From the NCBI RefSeq assembly GCF_000614545.1, contig NZ_BAKW01000004.1, positions 1 to 64,000 on the forward strand: a DNA stretch of 64,000 nucleotides, read 5' to 3'. A model generated the notes under the pieces. The model was not told the DNA's origin and made no database searches. It saw only the letters and a list, made by a program, of their open reading frames with translations. Origin of the DNA: Asaia platycodi JCM 25414. Its GTDB lineage: Bacteria; Pseudomonadota; Alphaproteobacteria; Acetobacterales; Acetobacteraceae. The position numbers and the translations under genes were made by a program. Below, in pieces: positions 48,679 to 56,974 of the stretch. Numbering within the stretch: the first letter of the stretch is position 1; the number at the start of each line of letters is the position of its first letter.

Positions 48679-50171
48679 GCGTTGACCATGCTCCGTTCCT
48701 GAAGGCCGATATCCTCCAGGGTGAAATGAAAGCGCTCCGCCTGGACAGCCTGTTGACAATCAACACGCCAGTGGCTGCCCCGGCTTTCACGACGACGCAG
48801 GGCGGCAGAGGCTATGGCAGCGCCCACCAGCGCATGGTCGTCACGACCGGCAAGCGGCGCCAGATAAGCGGCAAGTGCCTCCAACCCGTCCTGATCGCGC
48901 AAGATACCCGCCCCCTTATCCATCTGCTGACCAAAGCTGGCAGCCCCCAGACGGGCGGGACGCGACGGGTTCTGGCAGGAATGGCGCTCGCGCGGGGCAT
49001 TATTGACGTCCCAGGCGACCGCACGCCCCATGACGAAGGCTTCAAGCAGCGAGTTGCTGGCCAGACGATTAGCCCCGTGCAGACCTGTGCAGGCGACTTC
49101 GCCGCAGGCCCAGAGCCCGGCGATACTGGCGCGTCCGTGCAGATCGGTCGCGACCCCGCCCATATGATAATGCACCGCCGGTCGGACGGGGATAGGCTCA
49201 CGATCGGGGTCTATCCCGTGCTGACGACAGGAAAGCGCAATACCGGGGAACTGACGTGAGAAGACCTGCTTCAGCCCCCGGCCCGATTTACCGATGCGCG
49301 CATCGAGAAAAACGCGATGTCCCTCGATACGGTGTCGAGCAATCGCCCGCGACACCCGATCGCGCGACTGTAATTCATCGGTGAAACGACCGCCCGTCTC
49401 ATCCACCAGTATCGCCCCGGCCCCACGCACGGCCTCGCTGACGAGTGGCGAGCGCGCGCCCCCTGTCTCGACGTCGAGCGCGGTGGGATGAAACTGCACG
49501 AATTCCATATCGGCCAGCTTTACCCCGGCGCGTGCGGCTGCGGCAAGGCCGCGACCCGTATTGCTGTTGGGGCTAGTCGCACCGGCATAGAGCGCCCCCG
49601 CGCCGCCACAGGCCAGAATGCAGGTATTGGTCGGAATGAACTGCCCGGTATTGAGCCAGACGCCCTGAACCCTGCCTTCCGAAGCCTGGATATGTTCGAG
49701 CGTGACGCCATCGAGCACCACGATGCGCGGCAGCCTTTTCACCTGAGCGATAAGCGCCTGCATGATGCCTGCCCCACTGCCATCGCCCCGGACATGGGCG
49801 ATGCGTGCGCGTGAATGCGCGGCTTCGAGATGCAGATCGAGGGTACTCGTTCCTTTGCGATCGAATGCCACTCCCCAGTCGAGAAGGGTCGAAATAGCCG
49901 AAGGGCCAGCACCGATAATGGCTTCAACCGCCTTGCGGTCGCAAAGACCATCGCCTGCGGCCAGCGTGTCGCCGATATGCAGCGCCACATCATCGTCATG
50001 ACCGATTGCCGCAGCGAAGCCGCCCTGCGCCAGCATGCTGGCCGCCTCCTCACCGAGGGGGGTGGGGCTCAGCACCACGCAGGGACGGTCGAGATGCAGG
50101 GCAGCAGAGAGCCCGGCAAGACCCGCGCCCGCAATCACCGGCCAGCCTGCAAATCGGGTAAGCGTCATCAT
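48675..50171 (-). CDS. nadB: L-aspartate oxidase NadB
   Basis: This flavoprotein oxidises L-aspartate to iminoaspartate, which NadA then uses. It has 498 residues and an intact frame. The FAD-binding start is VIAGAGLAGLSAALHL. The active-site region is MEFVQFHPTALDVETG and AVHYHMGGVATDLHGRASIAGLWACGEVACTGLHGANRLASNSLLE, with the catalytic His and Arg. The start could be the second Met (50168). It sits 11 bases after nadA and overlaps nadC. Confidence 0.96.
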   Translation of the reverse strand: MMTLTRFAGWPVIAGAGLAGLSAALHLDRPCVVLSPTPLGEEAASMLAQGGFAAAIGHDDDVALHIGDTLAAGDGLCDRKAVEAIIGAGPSAISTLLDWGVAFDRKGTSTLDLHLEAAHSRARIAHVRGDGSGAGIMQALIAQVKRLPRIVVLDGVTLEHIQASEGRVQGVWLNTGQFIPTNTCILACGGAGALYAGATSPNSNTGRGLAAAARAGVKLADMEFVQFHPTALDVETGGARSPLVSEAVRGAGAILVDETGGRFTDELQSRDRVSRAIARHRIEGHRVFLDARIGKSGRGLKQVFSRQFPGIALSCRQHGIDPDREPIPVRPAVHYHMGGVATDLHGRASIAGLWACGEVACTGLHGANRLASNSLLEAFVMGRAVAWDVNNAPRERHSCQNPSRPARLGAASFGQQMDKGAGILRDQDGLEALAAYLAPLAGRDDHALVGAAIASAALRRRESRGSHWRVDCQQAVQAERFHFTLEDIGLQERSMVNA

Positions 50172-50181
50172 GGCAGCGCCC

Positions 50182-51168
50182 TCAGATGGCCAGCATCCGC
50201 TCGACCGCTCGACGCGCCTGCGGAAAGAGCGCGTCAGGAATGGTGACTTCCTCTTCCATGTTCTCCAGAGCGCGCCGGATCGCGGGAAGCGTGATGCGCT
50301 TCATGTGAGGGCAGAGATTGCAGGGCCGGACGAACTCGACCGCCGGATTCAGTGCCGCGAGATTATCGCTCATCGAACATTCGGTCACGAGCAGCACTTT
50401 TTTCGGCTGTTTCACGGCCACGAATTCCATCATGCCTGCGGTCGAACCGGCATAATCGGCCTCGGCCACCACCTCAGGGGGGCATTCGGGATGCGCCAGC
50501 ACCACCACACCCGGATGCATGCGACGATATTGCCGGATTTCGAGCGGGGTAAAACGCTCATGCACTTCGCAATGACCCGGCCAGGTCAGCATCTCGATGC
50601 CGGTTTCGTTCTGGATATTCTGCGCCAGAAACTCGTCGGGGATCATGATGACACGCGGCACACCGAGACTCTCGACGATTTTCTTCGCATTGCCCGACGT
50701 GCAGCAGATATCGGTCTCGGCCTTAACGGCCACAGAACTGTTCACATAGGTAACGACAGGCACACCGGGATAGGTCGCCTTGAGCGCCCGGACATTCTCT
50801 GCGGTGATGGATTCTGCGAGCGAGCATCCGGCCATTGAATCGGGAATGAGAACCGTCTTTTCCGGGTTCATGAGCTTGGCGGTCTCGGCCATGAAATGCA
50901 CGCCCGCCATGACGATCACCTGCTCTTGCGCCCACTGTGCCTCACGCGCCAGTGCCAGACTGTCGCCGCGTATGTCGGAGATGCAGTGAAAGATCTCGGG
51001 GGTCTGATAATTATGGGCCAGAATGACCGCATTGCGCTCACGTTTCAGACGCAGGATAGCCCTGATGTCGTCGGCAAAATTCTGCTCCCAGTCCTCGCGG
51101 GTCATCAGTCGGGAAACGGGCTCGTAAAGCGCATCGCTGCGGTCTCTGACGAGGGTCATCTGATCCAT
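50182..51168 (-). CDS. nadA: Quinolinate synthase NadA
   Basis: NadA condenses iminoaspartate with dihydroxyacetone phosphate to quinolinate using a [4Fe-4S] cluster. The cluster cysteines lie in PDSMAGCSLAES, ETDICCTSGNAKK and VRPCNLCPHMKR. Substrate residues occur in ILAHNYQTPEI and VTYVNSSVAVKAE. Start MDQMTLVRD at 51168 is chosen because GGAG lies eight bases upstream; the longer ORF adds only six residues. It is the first gene of nadABC, and a 21-bp palindrome ends 18 bases upstream of this start. Confidence 0.96.
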   Translation of the reverse strand: MDQMTLVRDRSDALYEPVSRLMTREDWEQNFADDIRAILRLKRERNAVILAHNYQTPEIFHCISDIRGDSLALAREAQWAQEQVIVMAGVHFMAETAKLMNPEKTVLIPDSMAGCSLAESITAENVRALKATYPGVPVVTYVNSSVAVKAETDICCTSGNAKKIVESLGVPRVIMIPDEFLAQNIQNETGIEMLTWPGHCEVHERFTPLEIRQYRRMHPGVVVLAHPECPPEVVAEADYAGSTAGMMEFVAVKQPKKVLLVTECSMSDNLAALNPAVEFVRPCNLCPHMKRITLPAIRRALENMEEEVTIPDALFPQARRAVERMLAI

Positions 51169-51186
51169 GAGATCCTCTCCACTCAT

Positions 51187-51207
51187 TTATGCTCTCATTG
51201 AGCATAA
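51187..51207. promoter_or_regulatory. 21-bp palindrome upstream of nadA, candidate NrtR operator
   Basis: Arms TTATGCTC (51187-51194) and GAGCATAA (51200-51207) are perfect eight-base inverted repeats around TCATT. On the minus strand the sequence TATTAT, a possible -10 box, overlaps its upstream arm. It is placed between nrtR and nadA, where NrtR operators are expected, so NrtR bound here would block nadABC transcription. Confidence 0.7.
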
Positions 51208-51312
51208 TAGGGATAAAACTGTTAGGCCCCTTACATTGGATGGAGCTTGCGGATTTCAAAGCCACGATCCCGTGATTTCCGCCAAAACCGCTGCCCTGCA
51301 CGAGAGACATCC

Positions 51313-52198
51313 TCAGATCGAGCGTGCAATCGGCAGTTTCGACCCCATGAGATGCCGCGTGCCTATCACGGCCCCCTTGAAGCGATAGAGCCGCGCCGGG
51401 CGTCCCTGCGCCTGCATCTCCGCTTCACCCGTTTCCTCCACCAGATCCTGCGCCAGAATGAGCCTGCGGAAATTCTGTTTGTGCATAGGCCGCCCGGCAA
51501 TGGCCTCGACCGTGCGTTGCAGCTGCCACAGGGTGAAGGTCTCGGGCATCAGTTCGAATACGACTGGCCTGTAGCGTATCTTCGCCCTGAGCCGAGCCAG
51601 CGCCGTGGCCAGAATGCGGCGCTGTCAGACGGCATGGCGCGCCTGGTGCCAGCCACCTGCCAGGATGGCGCGATTCAGGCAGAAGCCCGGCCTCCCAGAG
51701 CAGTTCGTAACGATGCAGAACAAGCTCGTCATTCCAGGGCTGCCCTTCGAGACCAAAGGTTTCGGCACAGCGCCACAGACGCGCGGCATCGCGCCCCGCC
51801 CATTGGGCCAGGGCACGCGCTATGTCAGCATCGAGTTGATCGGCGCCTTTTTCGCGCCGGTTCTCCCAAGGAAAATATTCGTAAAGCCCCCGCCAGCCTT
51901 CCTGCGCATCTTCGAGCCGCGTGAGCCCCATATATGAAATGCGGATCAGGCGCGGGTGGTCATGACCACCCCCTTCCGCTCCTGCCGCCTCGGCAAAGGT
52001 GTAAAGCTGTTCGATATGCCCGAGATGGCATTGCGTCTGCTGCTCGACCCAGAGCCTCATGCCGCGCTGCAAGGAGCGATGAGCGGTCTCGAGCGGACCC
52101 GAGGGCAGATTGCGCCCCTGCTCGAGGGTCAACACTAGAGGCATCTCGTCCTGCACGGCGATCAGCACCGCTACGAGCTCCGAACGCAGCTCGTTCAT
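51313..52198 (-). CDS. nrtR: NrtR-type Nudix-related transcription regulator (two frameshifts)
   Basis: NrtR proteins repress NAD synthesis genes and sense ADP-ribose through a Nudix-like domain. The N-terminal half starts MNELRSELVAVLIAV. Where catalytic Nudix proteins have REXXEEXG this one has RLWVEQQTQ, a degenerate box as expected. The C-terminal winged helix is YRPVVFELMPETFTLWQLQRTVEAIAGRPMHKQNFRRLI. The frame breaks near 51636 and near 51625; one C at each gives LAPGAPMPSDQRRILATALARLR. About 295 residues. Its ATG overlaps the stop of the Fe-S protein gene and it lies directly upstream of nadA. Confidence 0.9.
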
Positions 52199-52677
52199 GC
52201 CGAAACGACCCGCCCGGTGGTGAGCAGAAGCAGGCCGCGAAGGATGTCGGCAGGTGCCGGCGGGCAGCCACGCAGGGCGACATCGCATTGCTGCATGCCC
52301 GACAGACCGGCCTCCATGATCCCCCCGAGTGTGGCGTAATTCGTGCCGAATGGTCCCTGCCCCAGCGCGCAATCGCCAATGGCGACAACGCCCTTTGGTG
52401 AGGGCATGGCCGCCCAGCGCGCCTGAAGCGCCGGCAACAGGGCGCGTGTCACTACGCCCACGACAAAAAGAAGCTCAGCATCATGAGGCGTATCGACAAA
52501 GCGTATGTCGTGCCGTGCCAGATCGTAAGCCGCCCCCTGCAACGCATTGGCCTCGACCAGACAACCATCGCAACCGCCACCGGCAACCAGATGCAGGGTC
52601 AGCGGGCGCGGAGCCGGTGGCAGGGCGCTGCGAGGCCGCCAGCGATGGGCGTCCAGAAGCGCGCGCAGGTAAATCAT
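52195..52677 (-). CDS. Orphan Fe-S protein like group-4 [NiFe]-hydrogenase/NuoB small subunit
   Basis: The protein has 160 residues from ATG 52677. It contains GGGCDGCLVEANAL (Cys36, Cys39, Glu42), DTPHDAELLFVVGVVTRALLP, VVAIGDCALGQGPF (Cys103) and ALRGCPPAPADILRGLL (Cys138). These are the four cluster ligands and the PxxK-type core of the small subunit in complex I (N2 cluster) and group-4 hydrogenases (HycG-like). No large subunit or other nuo or hyc gene adjoins it. Instead it overlaps nrtR by ATGA and heads the NAD operon. The upstream ORF extension runs into the cysQ promoter region and is not used. Confidence 0.72.
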   Translation of the reverse strand: MIYLRALLDAHRWRPRSALPPAPRPLTLHLVAGGGCDGCLVEANALQGAAYDLARHDIRFVDTPHDAELLFVVGVVTRALLPALQARWAAMPSPKGVVAIGDCALGQGPFGTNYATLGGIMEAGLSGMQQCDVALRGCPPAPADILRGLLLLTTGRVVSA

Positions 52678-52913
52678 GGACAGATCCGCTCGTTTGATTC
52701 GTCCCGGATATGACCACAAACACCGACTGCAAAAAACCCCTGGCCTCTCAAGTTCTCGGGCCACTGCCTGGTTGCCCGCTTCAGTCTGAAGACGGCTGGA
52801 ACCACCCGGCTACAAGACAAAGACTCCAGCTTCGAACCGAAGCACAGGAGCAAATCGCGGGACCGCGTCTTTTTGACCATGACGATATCCGGAAGTTGCG
52901 GTAAGCCGGAAAC

Positions 52914-53720
52914 ATGACTCCGGACACTGCCCTTCCTTTCGACGCCGATGCCCTGCTCGCCCTCGCTGCCCGACTGGCAGATGAGGCAGCTGTCCTCATC
53001 AACGATATCCGGGACAGCGGATTCGAGACGATCATCAAGGCAGACAAATCGCCGGTAACCGAGGCGGATCAGGCCGCTGAGCGCCATATTCTGGCCGGAC
53101 TGCGTGCCGCCACCCCGCAAATTCCGGCGATCGGGGAAGAGGAAGTCGCCAACGGCACCTTCGTGGAGCCGGGCGAGACCTACTGGCTGGTCGATCCGCT
53201 CGACGGCACACGTGAATTCGCAGCAGGGCGCGATGATTTCACGGTCAATATCGGGCTGATTCATCGCAACCGCGCCGTTCTTGGCGCCATGGCGCTACCC
53301 GCCTATGGCCAGCTTTACACGGGTCTGGTCGGCAAGGGTGCCTGGCGTCGCGACAGCAACGGGCTGACAGAAATTGCAGCGGTCCTGCCCCCCGAGGGCG
53401 GGCTGCGTATTCTGGCCTCGCGCCATTATGCCGATGACCCGAGGCTGAAAGAATGGCTGGCCGGTCGCAAGGTGGGTACGCTCGGTAATATCGGCTCTGC
53501 TGCAAAATTCGCCCGCGTTGCCGAGGGTGCTGCCGATTTCTATCCGCGTCTCGGCCCGACCATGGAATGGGACACAGCCGCACCGCAGGCCATCGTCGAG
53601 GCTGCCGGCGGCCATATTCTCGATGAGCAGGGCACACCGCTCACCTATGGCAAACCTGGCTGGTTCAACCCGCCTTTCCTCTGCACCGGCCGTCATCCCG
53701 CAGGAGAGCATGACGCATGA
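52914..53720 (+). CDS. cysQ: 3'(2'),5'-bisphosphate nucleotidase CysQ
   Basis: This inositol-monophosphatase-fold enzyme removes a phosphate from 3'-phosphoadenosine 5'-phosphate made during sulfate assimilation. Metal-binding motifs are ADKSPVTEADQAAE, GEEE, WLVDPLDGTREFAAGRDDFTVNIG and MEWDTAAPQAIVEAAGG. It has 268 residues and an intact frame. The start is the ATG at 52914. Its stop overlaps the ATG of the tsaC-like gene by four bases, so the two are translationally coupled. It is divergent from the Fe-S protein of the NAD block. Confidence 0.93.
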   Translation: MTPDTALPFDADALLALAARLADEAAVLINDIRDSGFETIIKADKSPVTEADQAAERHILAGLRAATPQIPAIGEEEVANGTFVEPGETYWLVDPLDGTREFAAGRDDFTVNIGLIHRNRAVLGAMALPAYGQLYTGLVGKGAWRRDSNGLTEIAAVLPPEGGLRILASRHYADDPRLKEWLAGRKVGTLGNIGSAAKFARVAEGAADFYPRLGPTMEWDTAAPQAIVEAAGGHILDEQGTPLTYGKPGWFNPPFLCTGRHPAGEHDA

Positions 53721-54727
53721 CCGAGATCCTGAAAGCCGATCCCGATGCCATCGCCCGCGCTGCCTCCCTGCTGCTTGAAGGCAAGCTGGTGGCATTCGGC
53801 ACCGAGACCGTTTACGGGCTTGGCGCTCTGGCCACGTCAAACACCGCTGTTGCGCATATTTTTGCAGCCAAGAACCGCCCGCGCTTCAACCCGCTGATCA
53901 GCCATTTCGCCAGCGCCGAAGCGGCCTTTGCCCATGTAGAACCGACCGATCTGGCATATCGTCTTGCCGAGAAATTCTGGCCCGGCCCGCTGACCATGAT
54001 CCTGCCGCGCAAAAGCGGCTCGACCATCTGCGATCTGGCCACAGCCGGTCTGCCTACGGTCGCGCTGCGCGTGCCACGTGGCAAGACGGCGCTCGCCCTG
54101 CTCGAAGCCGTAGGCCAGCCTGTCGCGGCGCCTTCGGCCAATCCATCAGGACGTGTCAGCCCCTCGGACGCGTTTCATGTTCTGCGCAACATGCATGGAA
54201 GGATCGACGCCATTCTCGACTCCGGCCCCTGCTCGGTCGGGCTGGAAAGCACGGTGATCGATCTGTCGCGTGAAGTGCCCTTTCTGTTGCGTCCGGGCGG
54301 CATCACGCTCGAACAACTCGAATCCGTCTGCGGCACGATCCGCAACCCCGATGATTACGCGACCAAGCTGCCCTCGTCGCCGGGTATGCTGGCCTCGCAT
54401 TACGCCCCTGGTCTGCCTGTGCGGCTGAATGCTGAATCCGTTAGCGAGGATGAGGCCCTGCTTGCTTTCGGCGCGCCCCTGCCCGGCGCCGGACTGGTGT
54501 ATAATCTTAGCGAAACGGGCACTCTCGAGGAAGCGGCTGCGCGTCTTTTCGCCGGCCTGCGCTTTCTCGATGGGGAAGGCCAGCGTCGCGGCTTGCAGAC
54601 GATCGCAGCCATGCCAGTGCCGCGTCATGGGCTGGGTCTGGCCATTCTCGACCGCCTGCGTCGCGCGGCGAGCCCACGCCCTGTAGCGGGCGGGGATGAC
54701 GACGATCTGGAGAGCATGATCGGCTGA
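53717..54727 (+). CDS. L-threonylcarbamoyladenylate synthase (Sua5/TsaC type)
   Basis: It makes threonylcarbamoyl-AMP from threonine, bicarbonate and ATP for the t6A37 modification of tRNA. The YrdC domain shows KLVAFGTETVYGLGA, AAKNRPRFNPLISHF, KFWPGPLTMILP and APSANPSGRVSPSDA. The C-terminal Sua5 domain (about 210-330) contains LPSSPGMLASHYAPGLPVRL, so it is the longer Sua5 form of 336 residues. Intact. It is coupled to cysQ upstream, and its stop overlaps the next ATG (TGATG). Confidence 0.93.
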   Translation: MTEILKADPDAIARAASLLLEGKLVAFGTETVYGLGALATSNTAVAHIFAAKNRPRFNPLISHFASAEAAFAHVEPTDLAYRLAEKFWPGPLTMILPRKSGSTICDLATAGLPTVALRVPRGKTALALLEAVGQPVAAPSANPSGRVSPSDAFHVLRNMHGRIDAILDSGPCSVGLESTVIDLSREVPFLLRPGGITLEQLESVCGTIRNPDDYATKLPSSPGMLASHYAPGLPVRLNAESVSEDEALLAFGAPLPGAGLVYNLSETGTLEEAAARLFAGLRFLDGEGQRRGLQTIAAMPVPRHGLGLAILDRLRRAASPRPVAGGDDDDLESMIG

Positions 54728-55262
54728 TGTCCGGCTCTTTCGACCCAAAGGAACTCAAAGTCCTCTCGGATATTCTTGCGCTCGTGCTTGAAGAGCAGGA
54801 AGGCCAGTCTGTTGCCGCGCTCAGCGCGCTGCGGTCGCGCGCGAAAAAAAGCGGGATGACGGGCGGCGCGCTGAAAAATCTTTTTGTCGCCATTGCTCCC
54901 AACCCGCCCGCTCGCGCCAAACCAAGAGCCACCCGCACGACGAAAACCACCGAGAACAGCGCCGATACTCTGGCTGCCCGTCAGCAGATTGTGACGCTTA
55001 CCAATAATCTGCGCCAGATGGATCTGGAATTGCGCAATTCCGCGCGAGACTTGAATCCGTCAGGTCAGAACTGTTCCAGACCCAGCAATCCCGCGCCGAA
55101 CTTCAGTCGAAGCTACTCAGCAAAGAGGCGCGCAAACCGTTTTCCAGCATTCTCATCTGGTGCGGGTTCGCTGCGGGTATCCTGATCGGCATCGCCGGGA
55201 CACAGTTCATCCATTCGATCGCTGACACCCCGCACATGGATCGCTCGGTCTATCTGCGCTGA
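54727..55262 (+). CDS. Coiled-coil protein with C-terminal membrane anchor (frameshifted)
   Basis: The N-terminal part (MSGSFDPKELKVLSDILALVLEEQEG) is helical and is followed by a basic linker. The frame breaks near 55040; one C restores a heptad-patterned coiled coil (SRARLESVRSELFQTQQ, SRAELQSKLLSKEARK) and then one membrane helix (ILIWCGFAAGILIGIAG) and a short tail ending DRSVYLR. About 178 residues. It is a bitopic membrane protein cotranslated with tsaC. No family is recognised. It could act as a scaffold, but that is only suggested by its shape. Confidence 0.65.
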
Positions 55263-55411
55263 CCTGCTCAGACTGCAAGGCTGACGATCAACGACATCGC
55301 ACGCCCTGCCCTAGCCCCCCGTCAGGCTTGACGATTGCAATCACGAACGTCTCTGCCACTTTTCTCACCGCAACGCGCGATCCAGGAGGAGCAACCCCGT
55401 TTCGCCGGAGA

Positions 55412-55939
55412 CTAGTCGCGCAGACCACCCATAATCGGTCGCAATTCAACACGGCTCTGGCTCCTTCGCCGTACGGGCGGGCGGGGCTGACAGGAGACAA
55501 AATAAAGCCCCATCGCGAAAATAAGGTTCGATACGATCATGAACAGATCGACCAGCATCAGGGCGCCACTGCCCGTAACACCCCTCCAGAGCGAATAGAT
55601 CAGAAAGGCGACATTGAGCGGGCGCATACCAAGCAGGAGCGAGCGTAGTGGGTTGGCCTGACCGGGCCGCACCAGCTGACGCATTCTCATGATACCCAGA
55701 TAGAAGGCGACGAACAGCACCCAGTTCAGGATGTTGAAAACCGACCCACCCAGGGACGTGTAACCGCAAAAGGAGATGATAAGGATCGCGGCCAGAAAAA
55801 AGACGATGGCGCCAAGTTGCAGGCTCATCCCCAGTTCTGCAGAAGGCAGCCGTTCGGGCAATCTGTCAGAGACTGGCTGGAAGACCCGATCGAGCAGCCA
55901 GAGATCGGCCTGATTAATGCGTTCGACGAATGTAGACAT
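55412..55939 (-). CDS. Four-helix membrane protein of unknown function
   Basis: 175 residues, intact. After an N-terminal amphipathic region (MSTFVERINQADLWLLDRVFQ) come four membrane helices (SLQLGAIVFFLAAILIISF; ILNWVLFVAFYLGIM; MRPLNVAFLIYSLWR; MLVDLFMIVSNLIFAMGLYFV) and a short basic tail. It is divergent from the ABC transporter operon. No named family is recognised. Confidence 0.62.
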   Translation of the reverse strand: MSTFVERINQADLWLLDRVFQPVSDRLPERLPSAELGMSLQLGAIVFFLAAILIISFCGYTSLGGSVFNILNWVLFVAFYLGIMRMRQLVRPGQANPLRSLLLGMRPLNVAFLIYSLWRGVTGSGALMLVDLFMIVSNLIFAMGLYFVSCQPRPPVRRRSQSRVELRPIMGGLRD

Positions 55940-56083
55940 GCGGCTGATTTACCGTGCTGTCGCTCCGGACGCACCCGTTTTCTTCGCATGAGCGCGGTCG
56001 AACCAAGGGGGAGGCACGCATCGCTGCCTTCTTACAAATACTGGACCCAACTCTCCGACAATTCGAAAGTAAAATTTAATCTT

Positions 56084-56114
56084 TTGACAATCACCGTCAC
56101 GAAAAGATTATAAT
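56084..56114 (+). promoter_or_regulatory. Promoter of the ABC transporter operon
   Basis: TTGACA at 56084-56089 and TATAAT at 56109-56114 with 19 bases between, both perfect hexamers though the spacer is two bases longer than optimal. An AAGGAG SD precedes the ATG at 56144. Confidence 0.75.
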
Positions 56115-56143
56115 AGTTTCGAATCATCAAGGAGTTCCCGCTC

Positions 56144-56974
56144 ATGGCTTTGCCGGTCATCCTCGATCATCTGAGCAAGACTTATGACGGTCGGAGAGTT
56201 CTGGATGATATCAGTGTTTCGCTTCAGCCGGGCAGTATCAATGCCCTGCTCGGCCCCAATGGCGCAGGCAAAACCACATTGATCGGATGTTTGCTCGGGC
56301 TTCTGACGCCCGATGCCGGATCTGTCCGCATATGGGGCGAAGCCGCCGACGCCGTGAGCCCCGCCTCACGCCTACGTATCGGCTTCGTACCCCAGACCAT
56401 GACAGGGCTCACCTGGTTCCGCGTCCAGGAACTCAAGGATTATCTGCGTGCCTTTCGTGACAATCCTGAAGATCGGGAAGACCGGCGATGGGCCGACTGG
56501 GCAGCCCTCGACCCGAACGCCCGGATCTCGACCCTTTCAGGCGGAGAACGCCAACGCCTGGCCATCGTGCTGGCCCTGCGCTTTTCGCCCGATCTGATCA
56601 TTCTCGACGAGCCGGTCGCGAGCCTCGATCCGATGGCGCGGCATGATTTTATCGCACTGCTTTCGCAGAGCGTGCAGAGCCGGGAGACCACGGCCCTGAT
56701 CTCGTCCCATATCATTTCCGATCTGGAGCGGATTTGCGATCGCTTTCTCGTCATGAAGAAAGGAAAGCTTATCGGTGATCTGAGCGCCGATGTTTTCGCC
56801 CGCGAGATACGGCGCCTCGCCATCTGGCCCGATGCGACACTCGGTCTGGAGATCTTGGCCGATTTACCCGATGGCAGTGTCTGGGTGCGAGGCTGGCGTC
56901 CCGAACTGGATGTCCTGAATCTTCCCGTTCTGTCAGGCGATATGGAAGCCTATTTTCTGGCGCTGACACGATGA
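56144..56974 (+). CDS. ABC transporter ATP-binding protein
   Basis: 276 residues. Walker A is LLGPNGAGKTTLIG, the signature is ISTLSGGERQRLAI, Walker B is DLIILDEPVASLDP, and the H-loop is ALISSHII. The C-terminal extension (after about residue 205) is typical of ABC-2 exporter ATPases. SD AAGGAG at seven bases. The stop overlaps the ATG of the membrane protein gene downstream, so they form one transporter. The substrate is unknown. Confidence 0.93.
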   Translation: MALPVILDHLSKTYDGRRVLDDISVSLQPGSINALLGPNGAGKTTLIGCLLGLLTPDAGSVRIWGEAADAVSPASRLRIGFVPQTMTGLTWFRVQELKDYLRAFRDNPEDREDRRWADWAALDPNARISTLSGGERQRLAIVLALRFSPDLIILDEPVASLDPMARHDFIALLSQSVQSRETTALISSHIISDLERICDRFLVMKKGKLIGDLSADVFAREIRRLAIWPDATLGLEILADLPDGSVWVRGWRPELDVLNLPVLSGDMEAYFLALTR

